In this document: positions 53,733 to 62,280 of the stretch, one piece after another
How positions within the stretch are numbered: position 1 is the first letter of the stretch
How the letters are laid out: every line of letters begins with the position of its first letter
Assembly (NCBI GenBank): GCA_026913215.1
Contig: JAPTYK010000003.1
Span: 1 to 64,000 of the forward strand
DNA from: Streptomyces diastatochromogenes
GTDB taxonomy: Bacteria > Actinomycetota > Actinomycetes > Streptomycetales > Streptomycetaceae
Direction: 5' to 3'
Length of the DNA stretch: 64,000 bases
Made by a program: the position numbers and the translations under genes
Notes under the pieces: generated by a model
Told to the model about the DNA's origin: nothing
Databases searched by the model: none
What the model saw: only the letters and a program-made list of their open reading frames with translations

Positions 53733-55105
53733 TCAGGACAGCTGGGTCTGCGGCTCGTCGACCAGCGAGCCGAGCAGCTCGCGGAACCGGGCCACCAGCT
53801 CCACGGCGGTGGACTCGTCGAAGCGGTTGTGGTCGAACTTCAGGCTGCCCGCGAGCTCGCCGCTCGGCAGGACGTCCATCGCCCACAGGCCGCCGTCCGG
53901 GATGGCCGAGCTCACCTTCTGCGACAGGTGACGGCCGCGGATCTCGGCGAACTCCAGGCCGCCGACCCGGCTTCCCTCCATCGGGAAGGCGGTCTGCAGC
54001 ACCTCGAACGCGATGACGGCGAGGAACCCGTTGGCGAACGGGGCGAGCAGCGCGGGGCTGTCCTCGGCGATCCGGGCGAACGGGATCTCGTGCTGGTAGG
54101 CGCCGACGCAGGCGGTGCGCGCCTCCTCCAGGACGTCGCCCAGGGTGGCGCAGCCGGTGGTGTCGATGTGGATCGGCACGAAGTTGAAGAACGGGCCGAC
54201 CGAGTCCGTGAACCGCTCTTCGTAGCGGCCGGAGGAGAAGGTCGGGAAGACGATGTCGGTGGCACCGGTGCGCTCGCGCAGCAGCGCGCTGTACGCGGCG
54301 GCCATCACCATGAACGGGGTGGAGCGCGTGGCCTTGGCGAACTCGACGACGTCCGAGGACAGCTCCGCGTCGAACACGAAGCGGTGCACGCCGTAGGCGC
54401 TCGCCAGGTTCTCGTCGCGCGGCCGGTCGGAGGTGACGCCGGTGATCTCGGCGCCCGCGAGCCGCTCGCGCCAGTACGCGCGGGCCTTGTCGATCCGCCC
54501 GCTGCCGGCGGTGGCGTGCTGCCAGCGCGCGAACTCCTGGTACTGGGCGGTCTCGGCCGCGGGGCCGGACGGCCCTCGACCCGGGCCTCGTACGCGGCGG
54601 CCAGGTCGCGCATGATGACCTGGAGCGACCACGCGTCGGTGGAGGTGTGGTGGGTGGCGAGCACCAGGACCGCGTCGGTCTCGTCGAAGCGGCCCAGCGC
54701 GGCGCGCAGGTGCGGAAGCTCGCGCACGTTGAACGGACGGGCGTCCAGCTCGTTCAGGAACTCCTCGGCGCGCACCTCGCGCGGGGCCTCGCCGTCGGCG
54801 CCCAGGTCGCGGATCTCCAGGGCGACCGGGGACGGCGCCCGGACGACCTGGTGGCCGCCCTCCTCGTCGTTCAGGAGCGCCGTGCGCAGCACCTCGTGGC
54901 GGGCCACGACGTCGTCGAGGGCCCCCTGGAGGGCGGTGAGGTCGATCGCGCCGGAGACCCGCCAGCCGCACACCAGGGTGTGACGGTGGCCGAACGCACC
55001 GTCCGTCTCGCCCTTGTCGAACGCGCGCAGGAACTCCTGGTTGTACGAGAGCGGAATCCGCTGGTCTCGTGCGGTCGCCTCGGGCGGCGCGGCGGTGATG
55101 CTCAC
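53733..55105 (-). CDS. Free-standing condensation enzyme, SgcC5-like (frameshift)
   Basis: NRPS condensation domain without partner domains. It has PLSYNQEFLRAFDKGETDGA, VVARHEVLRTALL and the catalytic ATHHTSTDAWSLQV (HHxxxD), then TPFMVMAAAYSALLRERTGA and VGPFFNFVPIHIDTTG. SgcC5 joins carrier-bound aromatic acid to a hydroxyl of the enediyne core by ester formation. The same is inferred here. Near 54570 one C is missing; the frames join at EGRP/SGPAAETAQYQEFARW. The start is GTG 55105 with AAGGA upstream. Confidence 0.88.
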
Positions 55106-55156
55106 AGTGACGGGTCCTTTCGGGATCATGGGTGGTGCGGGTGCGGGCCGGGTGGT

Positions 55157-55363
55157 TCAGGCGGCGAGGGCGGTGTGACCGGGGCTCGGGGTGCGCCCGA
55201 TGAAGTCCAGGCACTCGCTGCGGACGGCGGGGCCGTGGGCGATGGGCCAGCCCACCGGGCTGTCGTAGACCGCGGGCCACAGCGAGTGCGTGCCCAGGCC
55301 GTTGACGAGGACGAGGTACGGGCGCGGAGGCGCCCCGTAGTTGCCGGCGTCGTCCGGGCTCAT
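55157..55363 (-). CDS. MbtH-like protein
   Basis: This 68-residue protein has the MbtH pattern YLVLVNGLGTHSLWPAVYDS, PVGWPIAHG and AVRSECLDFI. MbtH proteins bind adenylation domains and aid their folding and activity. Here the start overlaps the stop of the A-PCP gene (ATGA), so the partner is clear. The usual C-terminal NW..MRP end is replaced by GRTPSPGHTALAA. Confidence 0.88.
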   Translation of the reverse strand: MSPDDAGNYGAPPRPYLVLVNGLGTHSLWPAVYDSPVGWPIAHGPAVRSECLDFIGRTPSPGHTALAA

Positions 55364-57132
55364 CGGGACGCTCCCGCGAGCTCGGACTCCTGCGCGAGGT
55401 CCTGGAGACGGACGTCGAGCTCGGCGACCGTCGGATGGTTGAGCACGTCGCCGACCGAGACGTCGAACCCGAGCTCGGCCTCGATGCGCGAGGCGAGGCG
55501 CATGGCCTGCAGCGACTGCCCGCCGAGCGCGAAGAAGCTGTCGTCGACGCCCACGCCGGGGATGCCGAGCACCCGGGAGAACAGCTCGCACAGGGTGTCC
55601 TGGCGTGCGCTGCGGGACGGGGCGCCGGTCCCGGTGCCGGGCGCGGCGGGCTCGGGCAGCGCCGCGCGGTCCAGCTTTCCGTTGGCGGTCAGCGGCAGCG
55701 CGGAGAGTTCGACGAACGCGGCGGGCACCATGTAGTCGGGCAGCACCGCCAGGGCGGCCGCCCGCAGTTCCGCCTCGTCCAGGCCGGGGGTCTTGGGCAC
55801 GATGTAGGCGAGGAGGCGCTTCTCGCCGCCCTCCTGCTCGCGCGCGACGACGGCGGCGTGGGCCACGCCGGGCTGACGCGCCAGCACGTGCTCCACCTCG
55901 GCGGGCTCCACCCGGAAGCCGCGGATCTTCACCTGGTCGCCGACGCGGCCGGCGAACTCCAGGAGCCCGTCGGCGCGGCGGCGCATGAGGTCACCGGTGC
56001 GGTACATGCGGGAGCCGGGCACGCCCGGCTCCTCGACGAAGCGCTCGGCGGTCAGGTCCGGCCGGCCGTGGTACCCGAGGGCGAGGCGCTCGCCCGCGAT
56101 GTACAGCTCGCCCACCTCGCCGTCCGGCACCGGCCGCAGGTCCTCGTCGAGGAGCCGCGCGTCGACGGTGTCCATCGGGCGGCCGACGGGGATCGCCGCC
56201 GCCGGCTCGTAGGGCGCGGTGAGCGTGGCGTACGCGGCGAAGGACGACACCTCGGTGGCGCCGTACATCGCCCGGACGACCAGGCCGGGGCAGGCGTCGA
56301 GGACGCGCCGCACGGCCGTCGGGGAGATCACGTCACCGCCGGTGAGGACCTCCCGGACCGTCGCGAAGCTGTCCGGCGCCTCCTCGGCGAAGAGCCGGAA
56401 CAGACCGGCGGTCACGTGCAGCGCGGTGATGTCCTCCCGCTCGATCAGCCCGCGCACGGTGCGCACGTCGAAGTCGCCGGGGGGCGGCAGCACGATCGTG
56501 CCGCCGCGCAGCAGCGGGACCCAGACCTCGTAGGTGGAGACCCCGAAGGCGTACGGGGCGAGGGCCAGGACACGGCGGTGCGCGTCCCCGTCCCAGCACG
56601 AGTCGCCGGCCAGGCCCAGGACGCCGCGGTGCGAGACCGCGACCCCCTTCGGCTCGCCGGTCGAACCCGAGGTGTGGATGACGTACGCCGTCGCGTCGGG
56701 GCCGGTCGTCACGTCGACGTCGGTGGTGAGGGCCACCGCCGTGCCCCGGTCGGTGGCGGGGAAGTGGACCGCGCTCGTGCGGGGCAGGCCGCGGCGGTCC
56801 GTCGCCGGGTCCGCGAGCAGCAGCGGGGAGCCCGCGCGGTCCATGATCTGCTGCATCCGCTCCAGCGGGTAGGCGTCGTGCAGCGGCAGGTAGAAGGCGC
56901 CGACCTTGAGCGCGGCCAGCATCGAGACCACGACGTCGGGGGAGCGCTCCATCAGGATCGCGACCGGGTCCCCGGGCCGGACCCCGGCCTGAAGCAGGCC
57001 GCGGGCGAACCGGTTGGCCCGCTGGTCCAGCTGACGGTAGGTCAGTGTGACGTCGCCCGACGCCACCGCCACCGCGTCCGGCGTCCGGCGCGCCTGCTCG
57101 GCGAAGCGTGCGTGAATCGAGGTGGAGACCAC
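55360..57132 (-). CDS. Adenylation-carrier didomain (A-PCP) NRPS
   Basis: A adenylation domain: HTSGSTGEPKGVAVSHRGV, APYAFGVSTYEVWVPLLRGG, MYGATEVSSFAAY, YRTGDLMRRRADGLLEFAGR, LPLTANGKLDRAAL. It is followed by a carrier domain with FFALGGQSLQAMRLA (phosphopantetheine Ser). Together they equal SgcC1 plus SgcC2 of C-1027 in one protein. The residue aligned with Asp235 of alpha-amino-acid-activating domains is Gly (FGVS), so a beta-amino, hydroxy or aryl acid substrate is likely. GTG 57132 is a tentative start; the frame is open to ATG 57225. The carrier probably presents the acid to the HpaB-type hydroxylase and the condensation enzyme. Confidence 0.92.
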   Translation of the reverse strand: MVSTSIHARFAEQARRTPDAVAVASGDVTLTYRQLDQRANRFARGLLQAGVRPGDPVAILMERSPDVVVSMLAALKVGAFYLPLHDAYPLERMQQIMDRAGSPLLLADPATDRRGLPRTSAVHFPATDRGTAVALTTDVDVTTGPDATAYVIHTSGSTGEPKGVAVSHRGVLGLAGDSCWDGDAHRRVLALAPYAFGVSTYEVWVPLLRGGTIVLPPPGDFDVRTVRGLIEREDITALHVTAGLFRLFAEEAPDSFATVREVLTGGDVISPTAVRRVLDACPGLVVRAMYGATEVSSFAAYATLTAPYEPAAAIPVGRPMDTVDARLLDEDLRPVPDGEVGELYIAGERLALGYHGRPDLTAERFVEEPGVPGSRMYRTGDLMRRRADGLLEFAGRVGDQVKIRGFRVEPAEVEHVLARQPGVAHAAVVAREQEGGEKRLLAYIVPKTPGLDEAELRAAALAVLPDYMVPAAFVELSALPLTANGKLDRAALPEPAAPGTGTGAPSRSARQDTLCELFSRVLGIPGVGVDDSFFALGGQSLQAMRLASRIEAELGFDVSVGDVLNHPTVAELDVRLQDLAQESELAGASR

Positions 57133-57319
57133 GGTGTTGTCCAATCGCTCGTCCCTGCCGACTCGCAGCCGCACGGAACGGTCAGGTCTGCCGGAACGCT
57201 CACACAGCCCGATCGGGCCCTGCATCTCCTGGATTGCCGTTCAGCCGCCGCGCCGTCACGGGCGCCGGACAGCACGCCATGAGATGAGTGGGGGCGGCGC
57301 GCGGTGTGACGATGACGCC

Positions 57320-58327
57320 GTGAGGTACTACCACCTGCCGGCCTTCGCGGGAGTCGAGGCGCTGCGGCTCGACGCGCGGGACACCCCGGTCCCCGGCCCG
57401 CGTGACGTCCTCGTGCGGATGCGGGCCTGGTCCCTGAACTACCGCGACCTCCTCATCGCCGAGGGCCGGTACGGGCGCGGGATGAAGCAGGACGTGGTGC
57501 CGCTCTCCGACGGGGCCGGCGACGTGGTCGCGACGGGGTCCGAGGTCACCCGCTGGAAGCCCGGCGACCGCGTGATGAGCGTCTTCATGCCCGGCTGGCT
57601 CTCCGGACCGGCCACCGACACGCGTGTCCTCGCCGCCCTCGGCGGGACCGTCGACGGCGTGCTCGCCGAGTACGTGACGTTCGACCAGGACGCCCTGGTC
57701 GCCGTGCCGTCCCATCTGGACCACACCGAGGCCGCCACGCTTCCGTGCGCCGCGGTGACCGCCTGGCACGCCCTGGTCACCCACGGCGGGCTCGCCGCGG
57801 GACAGTCGGTGCTGACCCTGGGCAGCGGGGGCGTCTCGGTGTTCGCGCTGCAGTTCGCCGTGCTCGCGGGGGCCGAGGTCGTCGTGACCTCGGGCAGCGC
57901 CGCCAAGCTGGAGAGGCTCCTCGCGATGGGCGCCGTCGCCGGCGTCGATCACGCGCGGAACCCGCAGTGGGGCCGGCACGTGTACGAGCTGACCGGCGGC
58001 GGGGTCGACCACGTCGTCGAGGTCGGCGGCGCGGGCACGCTGCCGCAGTCGCTACGGGCCGTGCGGACGGGCGGGCGGGTCAGCGTCATCGGCGTCCTGA
58101 CCCGGGGCAGCGGTCTCGACCCTGCTCCGCTGCTGCGCAAGGCGGTCACGGTGCAGGGGATGCAGGTCGGCAGCCGGGAGACCTTCGAGGCGATGGCCCG
58201 CGCCGTGGCGCTGCACCGGGTCCGGCCCGTCGTCGACCGCGCGTTCCCGTTCTCCGAGGCGGCCGCCGCCTACCGGCACCTCGCCTCCGGAGCCCACTTC
58301 GGCAAGGTCGTGATCGAGGCCGACTGA
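57320..58327 (+). CDS. NAD(P)-dependent alcohol dehydrogenase/quinone oxidoreductase (MDR)
   Basis: The 335-residue medium-chain reductase without the structural zinc has RAWSLNYRDLLIAEGRYG, PLSDGAGDVVATGSEVTRWK, LPCAAVTAWHALVTHGGLAA and the nucleotide-binding LGSGGVSVFALQFAVLAGAE. It could reduce an enone or quinone intermediate or detoxify. It starts at GTG 57320, divergent from the A-PCP gene, and ends at a strong terminator. The link with the pathway is by position only. Confidence 0.88.
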   Translation: MRYYHLPAFAGVEALRLDARDTPVPGPRDVLVRMRAWSLNYRDLLIAEGRYGRGMKQDVVPLSDGAGDVVATGSEVTRWKPGDRVMSVFMPGWLSGPATDTRVLAALGGTVDGVLAEYVTFDQDALVAVPSHLDHTEAATLPCAAVTAWHALVTHGGLAAGQSVLTLGSGGVSVFALQFAVLAGAEVVVTSGSAAKLERLLAMGAVAGVDHARNPQWGRHVYELTGGGVDHVVEVGGAGTLPQSLRAVRTGGRVSVIGVLTRGSGLDPAPLLRKAVTVQGMQVGSRETFEAMARAVALHRVRPVVDRAFPFSEAAAAYRHLASGAHFGKVVIEAD

Positions 58328-58346
58328 CCGGACGACCGGACGACCG

Positions 58347-58375
58347 GGTCCCCGGCGCCGTGGGCGCCGGGGACC
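58347..58375. terminator. Bidirectional hairpin terminator
   Basis: A 13-bp perfect stem (GGTCCCCGGCGCC) with a 3-base loop lies between the converging MDR and SRPBCC genes. It is preceded by three GACCGGAC-like direct repeats. Confidence 0.8.
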
Positions 58376-58384
58376 GGACCCGGA

Positions 58385-58837
58385 TCAGGCGGACTGCGCC
58401 AGGTGCTCGACCAGCCGGTCGAAGCTGCTGTTCAGGCCCGCGACCGCCTCGGGGGTGCGGAACATCGCCTGGACGTTCGTCTGGTGGACGAGCAGCTCGG
58501 TCTTGCCGTCGACCTCGGAGAAGGTCATGGTCGACACCAGGCCCGCGCCGGCCACCGTGAAGGCGATCTTCTCCGGCTCCACCACGTCGAGGAAGGTGGC
58601 GCTCATCGGGTACTCGGTGCCGTCGGCGTCGGCCACCATGACCGTCTCGAACGCGCCGCCGGGACGCGGGTCGATCGTGATCCTGTCCAGCGGGAGGGAC
58701 GTGCCGACGGGGCTCCAGAACCGGGCGAGCTGCTCGGGCTCGATGAACGCCCTGAACACCCGCTCCCGGGGCGCGTCGAACACACGGGTGAGGGTGAGCT
58801 CTCCGAGGTCGGTGTCGGCGGTGCTCGGGAAGGTCAT
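58385..58837 (-). CDS. SRPBCC/AHSA1-type protein
   Basis: This 150-residue START-like protein of the AHSA1 type has LTLTRVFDAPRERVFRAFIE, LARFWSPVGTSLPLDRITID, PRPGGAFETVMVADADGTEY and FTVAGAGLVSTMTFSEVDGK. Its start overlaps the ArsR stop (ATGA). ArsR-AHSA1 pairs are common in actinobacteria. In enediyne clusters, START-fold proteins such as CalC protect the host by being cleaved in place of DNA. A ligand-binding or self-sacrifice role is possible but not shown by sequence. Confidence 0.85.
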   Translation of the reverse strand: MTFPSTADTDLGELTLTRVFDAPRERVFRAFIEPEQLARFWSPVGTSLPLDRITIDPRPGGAFETVMVADADGTEYPMSATFLDVVEPEKIAFTVAGAGLVSTMTFSEVDGKTELLVHQTNVQAMFRTPEAVAGLNSSFDRLVEHLAQSA

Positions 58838-59178
58838 TCCTGTGCCTCTTTCTGCTGTCGTTGGGTTTCCTGCAGGTGCCGGTCGAGCTGGTCGAACCGT
58901 GACTGCCAGACCTGTGCCTGACGCTCGATCCATTCCGCGGCGCTGTCCAGCGGTGCCACCTCCAGGCGGCAGGGCCGCCACTGGGCGTCGCGGCCGCGCG
59001 TGATGAGCCCCGCGCGTTCGAGCACCTTGAGGTGACGGGAAACGGCCTGGAGGCTGATGGAGAACGGCTCCGCGAGCTCGTTGACCGTCGCCTCCCCGAC
59101 CGCGAGGCGCGCCAGAATCGCCCGGCGGGTCGGATCGGCTAGGGCAGAGAAAGTGTTGTTGAGCGATTCATCTGTCAT
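58834..59178 (-). CDS. ArsR-family transcriptional repressor
   Basis: The 114-residue winged-helix protein has FSALADPTRRAILARLAVGE, ATVNELAEPFSISLQAVSRH and LKVLERAGLITRGRDAQWRP. It has no Cys metal site, so it is a non-metal ArsR type, as usual in ArsR-AHSA1 pairs. It starts at 59178, 8 bp after a 38-bp motif that is repeated upstream of the MFS transporter gene. It probably represses its own operon, the divergent hydrolase and the exporter. Confidence 0.9.
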   Translation of the reverse strand: MTDESLNNTFSALADPTRRAILARLAVGEATVNELAEPFSISLQAVSRHLKVLERAGLITRGRDAQWRPCRLEVAPLDSAAEWIERQAQVWQSRFDQLDRHLQETQRQQKEAQE

Positions 59179-59185
59179 CTCTCAT

Positions 59186-59223
59186 TTAACCTGCCGGTTG
59201 ATTAACTGTATGGTTGATTGTGG
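59186..59223. promoter_or_regulatory. Shared operator-like element, copy 1
   Basis: AACCTG, then TTGATTAAC, then ATGGTTGATT in fixed spacing, with TTGATT as an 18-bp-spaced direct repeat. It matches 62067-62104 at about 30 of 38 positions. It lies between arsR and the divergent hydrolase gene. Confidence 0.7.
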
Positions 59224-59397
59224 CTCCCGGGGCGCGCGCGCGTCAAGGGAGCTCCCGGGGCCGTCCGGCCCCGCGGGGCCCTATGTCTGACGACCGCTCG
59301 GGCATCCACGTGTTCGCCCGTTCGGGGGAAATCTCCCGGCGGGTGGCGACTCGGCTCCCGCGGCAGGAACTTCACAGCTCACCGAGAGGACAAAACG

Positions 59398-60261
59398 ATG
59401 TCTGCAACGAACGTGGAAAACCTGGAAGTTCCGGGTGCCACCCTCCACTACGAGGTCAGCGGCCAGGGTCCCGTCCTGCTGATGATCTGCGGCGGCCCGA
59501 CGGACGCCGCCATCTACGGCGGCCTCGCCGAGGTGCTCGCCGAGGAGTACACGGTCGTCCGCTACGACCCGCGCGGCAACTCCCGCAGCGCGCTCACCGG
59601 CGCGCCGGAGGAGCAGCAGATCGCGGTGCACAGCGACGACGCCCACCGTCTGCTGAAGGCGCTCGGGGACGAGCCCGCCTACGTCTTCGCCAGCAGCGGC
59701 GGCGCCCTCGTCGGCCTCGACCTGGTCGCCAAGCACCCCGGCCAGGTGCACACCCTGGTGGCGCACGAGCCGCCGGCGATGGAGCTGCTGGAGGACAGCG
59801 CCCGCTGGCGCGCGCACTTCGAGGACGTCCACGCCACCTACCGGGCCGCCGGCGTCGGCCCCGCGATGGGCAAGTTCATCGCGGGCGTGGAGTCCGAGGA
59901 CGGCCCGCAGCCGGGCGCCCAGGAGCCGCCGCAGGGCGCCCCGGGCCCCGACATGGGCGCCATGCCCCCGGAGCTGATGGAGATGTTCGGGCGCATGGCG
60001 GCGAACGCCGAGTACTTCGTCGGCAACGTCATGCTCCCCTTCAGCCGCTTCGTCCCGGACGCCGAGGCGCTGAAGGCCGCGTCGACCCGCATCGTCTGTG
60101 CGGCGGGCGAGGCGTCCCAGGGCACGCCGATCCACCAGGCGACCCTCCTCCTGGCGGAGAGCACCGGCGCGGACGTCGTCGACTTCCCCGGCGACCACCA
60201 GGGCTTCCTGTCGCACGGTGTGCCGTTCGCCGAGACGCTGCGCAAGACGCTCGCCGTCTGA
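59398..60261 (+). CDS. Alpha/beta hydrolase
   Basis: The 287-residue alpha/beta hydrolase has YDPRGNSRSALTGAPEEQQI, a nucleophile elbow VFASSGGALVGLDLVAKHP (Ser near residue 101), an Asp candidate and a C-terminal His in GDHQGFLSHG. The insert around residues 165-200 is rich in Gly, Pro and Gln. It starts at ATG 59398 after GAGAGGACAA. It is divergent from the ArsR operon and shares its operator region. Epoxide or ester hydrolysis, or detoxification, would fit, but the substrate is unknown. Confidence 0.85.
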   Translation: MSATNVENLEVPGATLHYEVSGQGPVLLMICGGPTDAAIYGGLAEVLAEEYTVVRYDPRGNSRSALTGAPEEQQIAVHSDDAHRLLKALGDEPAYVFASSGGALVGLDLVAKHPGQVHTLVAHEPPAMELLEDSARWRAHFEDVHATYRAAGVGPAMGKFIAGVESEDGPQPGAQEPPQGAPGPDMGAMPPELMEMFGRMAANAEYFVGNVMLPFSRFVPDAEALKAASTRIVCAAGEASQGTPIHQATLLLAESTGADVVDFPGDHQGFLSHGVPFAETLRKTLAV

Positions 60262-60276
60262 CCGTGAGCCGATGAC

Positions 60277-60302
60277 GGGCCCGGACCGCATGGTCCGGGC
60301 CC
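60277..60302. terminator. Hairpin terminator after the hydrolase gene
   Basis: An 11-bp perfect stem (GGGCCCGGACC) with loop GCAT lies 15 bp after the stop codon. Confidence 0.8.
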
Positions 60303-60305
60303 TTC

Positions 60306-60387
60306 GCCGTGTCCGTGGAGCCGTGTCCGTGACCGTGTCCGTGGAGCCGTGTCCGTGGAGCCGTGCCCGTGGAGCCGTATCCATGAA
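60306..60387 (+). repeat. Tandem repeat, six units of about 14 bp
   Basis: Six head-to-tail copies of GCCGTGTCCGTGGA (units at 60306, 60320, 60333, 60346, 60360 and 60374) become more divergent toward the right end. They lie between two terminators and encode nothing recognisable. Confidence 0.8.
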
Positions 60388-60428
60388 GCGGCGGGGCCGC
60401 CCTGGAACTCCAGGGCGGCCCCGCCGCT
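60387..60428. terminator. Strong hairpin terminator after the MFS gene
   Basis: A stem of about 19 bp, perfect (core GCGGCGGGGCCGCCCTGG), with loop AACT lies just beyond the stop of the leftward MFS gene. Confidence 0.88.
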
Positions 60429-60447
60429 CGGTGACGATCCGTGGGGA

Positions 60448-62042
60448 TCAGACCTTGGCGACCTCGGGACGGCGCTCGTCGGCGGACGCCTCGGGAGCGG
60501 TCTCGGGGGCGTCCTCGGCGGCGGGCGCCTCCTGGCCGACCGGCGGCACGTGCCGCAGCTTCGTCACGATCAGGAGGGCGACGGCCGCGAGCAGCACCGC
60601 GCCGATGCCGGTCACCACGTGCAGGGAGCCGGTGAACGCCTCCTGCGCGGGGGCCAGGACCGCGGTGCGCAGGCGCTCCGGCGCGTCGCTCACGGCGGCG
60701 GCGGCACCGGCGAGGCTGTCGCGGGCGGCGTCGGCGATGACCGCGGGGCGTCGGCCGGGACGGAGCCGTCGATCTGGTGGCGGTAGACGGCGCTGCCGAT
60801 CGTGCCGACCACGGCGATGCCCAGGGCGGAGCCGAACTCGTTGCACATCTGGGCCAGGGAACCGGCCGAACCGGCCTTCTCCATGGGGGCGTTGGCGATG
60901 ACCAGGTTGGTGCCGAGCGCGACCATCGGGGCGCCGCAGAAGGAGAACACCGCGAAGCCGACGACCAGGGTCGTGACGCTGTGGGTCGTGCTGAAGACGA
61001 TCATGCAGATCACGGTGCCGAGCAGACCGCCGGCGATCAGGAAGGCGGGACGGACCTTGGTCGCGAGACCCGGGGTGATCGCGAAGGCCACCGTGGCGGC
61101 CGCCATGCCGGGCAGCATCGCGAGACCCGATTCGAGGGTCGACAGGCCGCCGACGAGCTGGAAGAACTGCGTGGCGAAGAGCATGGTCGCGCCGCCCACC
61201 AGGCTGTAGGTGAGCATGCCGCCGAGCGTGGCGCTGAAGGAGCCGTTGGAGAACAGCGACAGGTCGACGAGCGGGTCGCTCAGCCGGCGCTGACGGCGGA
61301 TGAAGAGGGTGCCGAAGAGGAGGCCGACCAGGACGGCGGCGAGGGGGAGCGGCTCCCAGCCGGCGCGGGCCAGCTCCTTGACGCCGTAGATCAGCGGCAG
61401 GATTCCGGCCAGGGAGAGGGCGACGCTGGGCAGGTCGACGCGACCGGCCTTGGTGTCACGGAACTCGGGGAGCACGGCCGGACCGGCCACCAGGAGCAGG
61501 ACCATGGCCGGGATGCCGAGCAGGAAGACCGAGCCCCACCAGAACGTCTGGAGCATGAAGCCGCCGAGGATGGGGCCGATGATCGCGCCGAGCGTGAACA
61601 TGCCGCCCCAGATGCCGATGGCTCCGGCGCGCTGCTTGTCGTCGCGGAACATCGTGGAGATGAGCGCCAGGGTGGACGGCGCCAGGGTCGCACCGGCGAT
61701 ACCGAGCAGGGCGCGGGCCGCGATCAGCATCTCCGGGCTGGTGGAGAAGGCCGCCGTCGCCGAGGCCACGCCGAAGACGGTCGCGCCGATGAGGAGCAGC
61801 TTCCGGCGGCCGATGCGGTCACCGAGGGTTCCCATCGTGAGCAGGAAGCCCGCGAGGAGGAAGCCGTAGATGTCCATGATCCACAGCTGTTCGTTGCTGT
61901 TGGCGCCGAGGTCCGCGCTCAGCTGCGGCAGGGCGAGCAGCAGCACGAAGATGTCGAAGGAGACCAGGAAGGTGGGCAGGGCCAGCACGGCGAGCCCTAG
62001 CCATTCCCGGCGCCCGGCCTTGGTCGTCTCGCCGCTTGTCAC
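60448..62042 (-). CDS. MFS multidrug exporter, DHA2 (14-helix) type, SgcB-like (frameshift)
   Basis: EmrB/QacA-type drug:proton antiporter. It has LPTFLVSFDIFVLLLALPQL, MDIYGFLLAGFLLTMGTLGD, RIGRRKLLLIGATVFGV (motif A) and GIAGATLAPSTLALI (motif C-like), then further hydrophobic helices. Near 60750 one G is missing (CCCCGCGG); the other frame adds the last helix (VVTGIGAVLLAAVALLIVTK) and a charged tail to 60448. It probably exports the enediyne, as SgcB does in C-1027. The start is GTG 62042 with GGAGGA. The shared motif 25-62 bp upstream suggests ArsR control. Confidence 0.9.
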
Positions 62043-62066
62043 GATTGCCGTCCTCCACTTTTGTGT

Positions 62067-62104
62067 TCAACCTGATGATTGATTAACGGGATGGTTGATT
62101 ATGG
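62067..62104. promoter_or_regulatory. Shared operator-like element, copy 2
   Basis: The motif is as at 59186-59223: AACCTG, TTGATTAAC, ATGGTTGATT in the same spacing. It is located 25 bp upstream of the exporter start. Confidence 0.7.
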
Positions 62105-62221
62105 GCGGGTGTCAGAGGGCCGTCAAGCTCAACTGACCGCCATCCGGAGGTAGTCGGAGAACCCCAGGTCAGTGCGCACGCTGGAAGATGCGACCCCACC
62201 CCCGACGGGGCGACGATGCGA

Positions 62222-62243
62222 GCCTCGACAGATCTGTCGAGGC
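62222..62243. promoter_or_regulatory. 22-bp perfect palindrome upstream of the O-methyltransferase
   Basis: Positions 62222-62243 form an uninterrupted palindrome with core CTCGACAGATCTGTCGAG, 38 bp before the start at 62281. A dimeric regulator binding here is likely. The cognate protein is unknown. Confidence 0.6.
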
Positions 62244-62280
62244 GGAGCACAACGGTGCACCGGCGCTATCCGAGGGAGAC

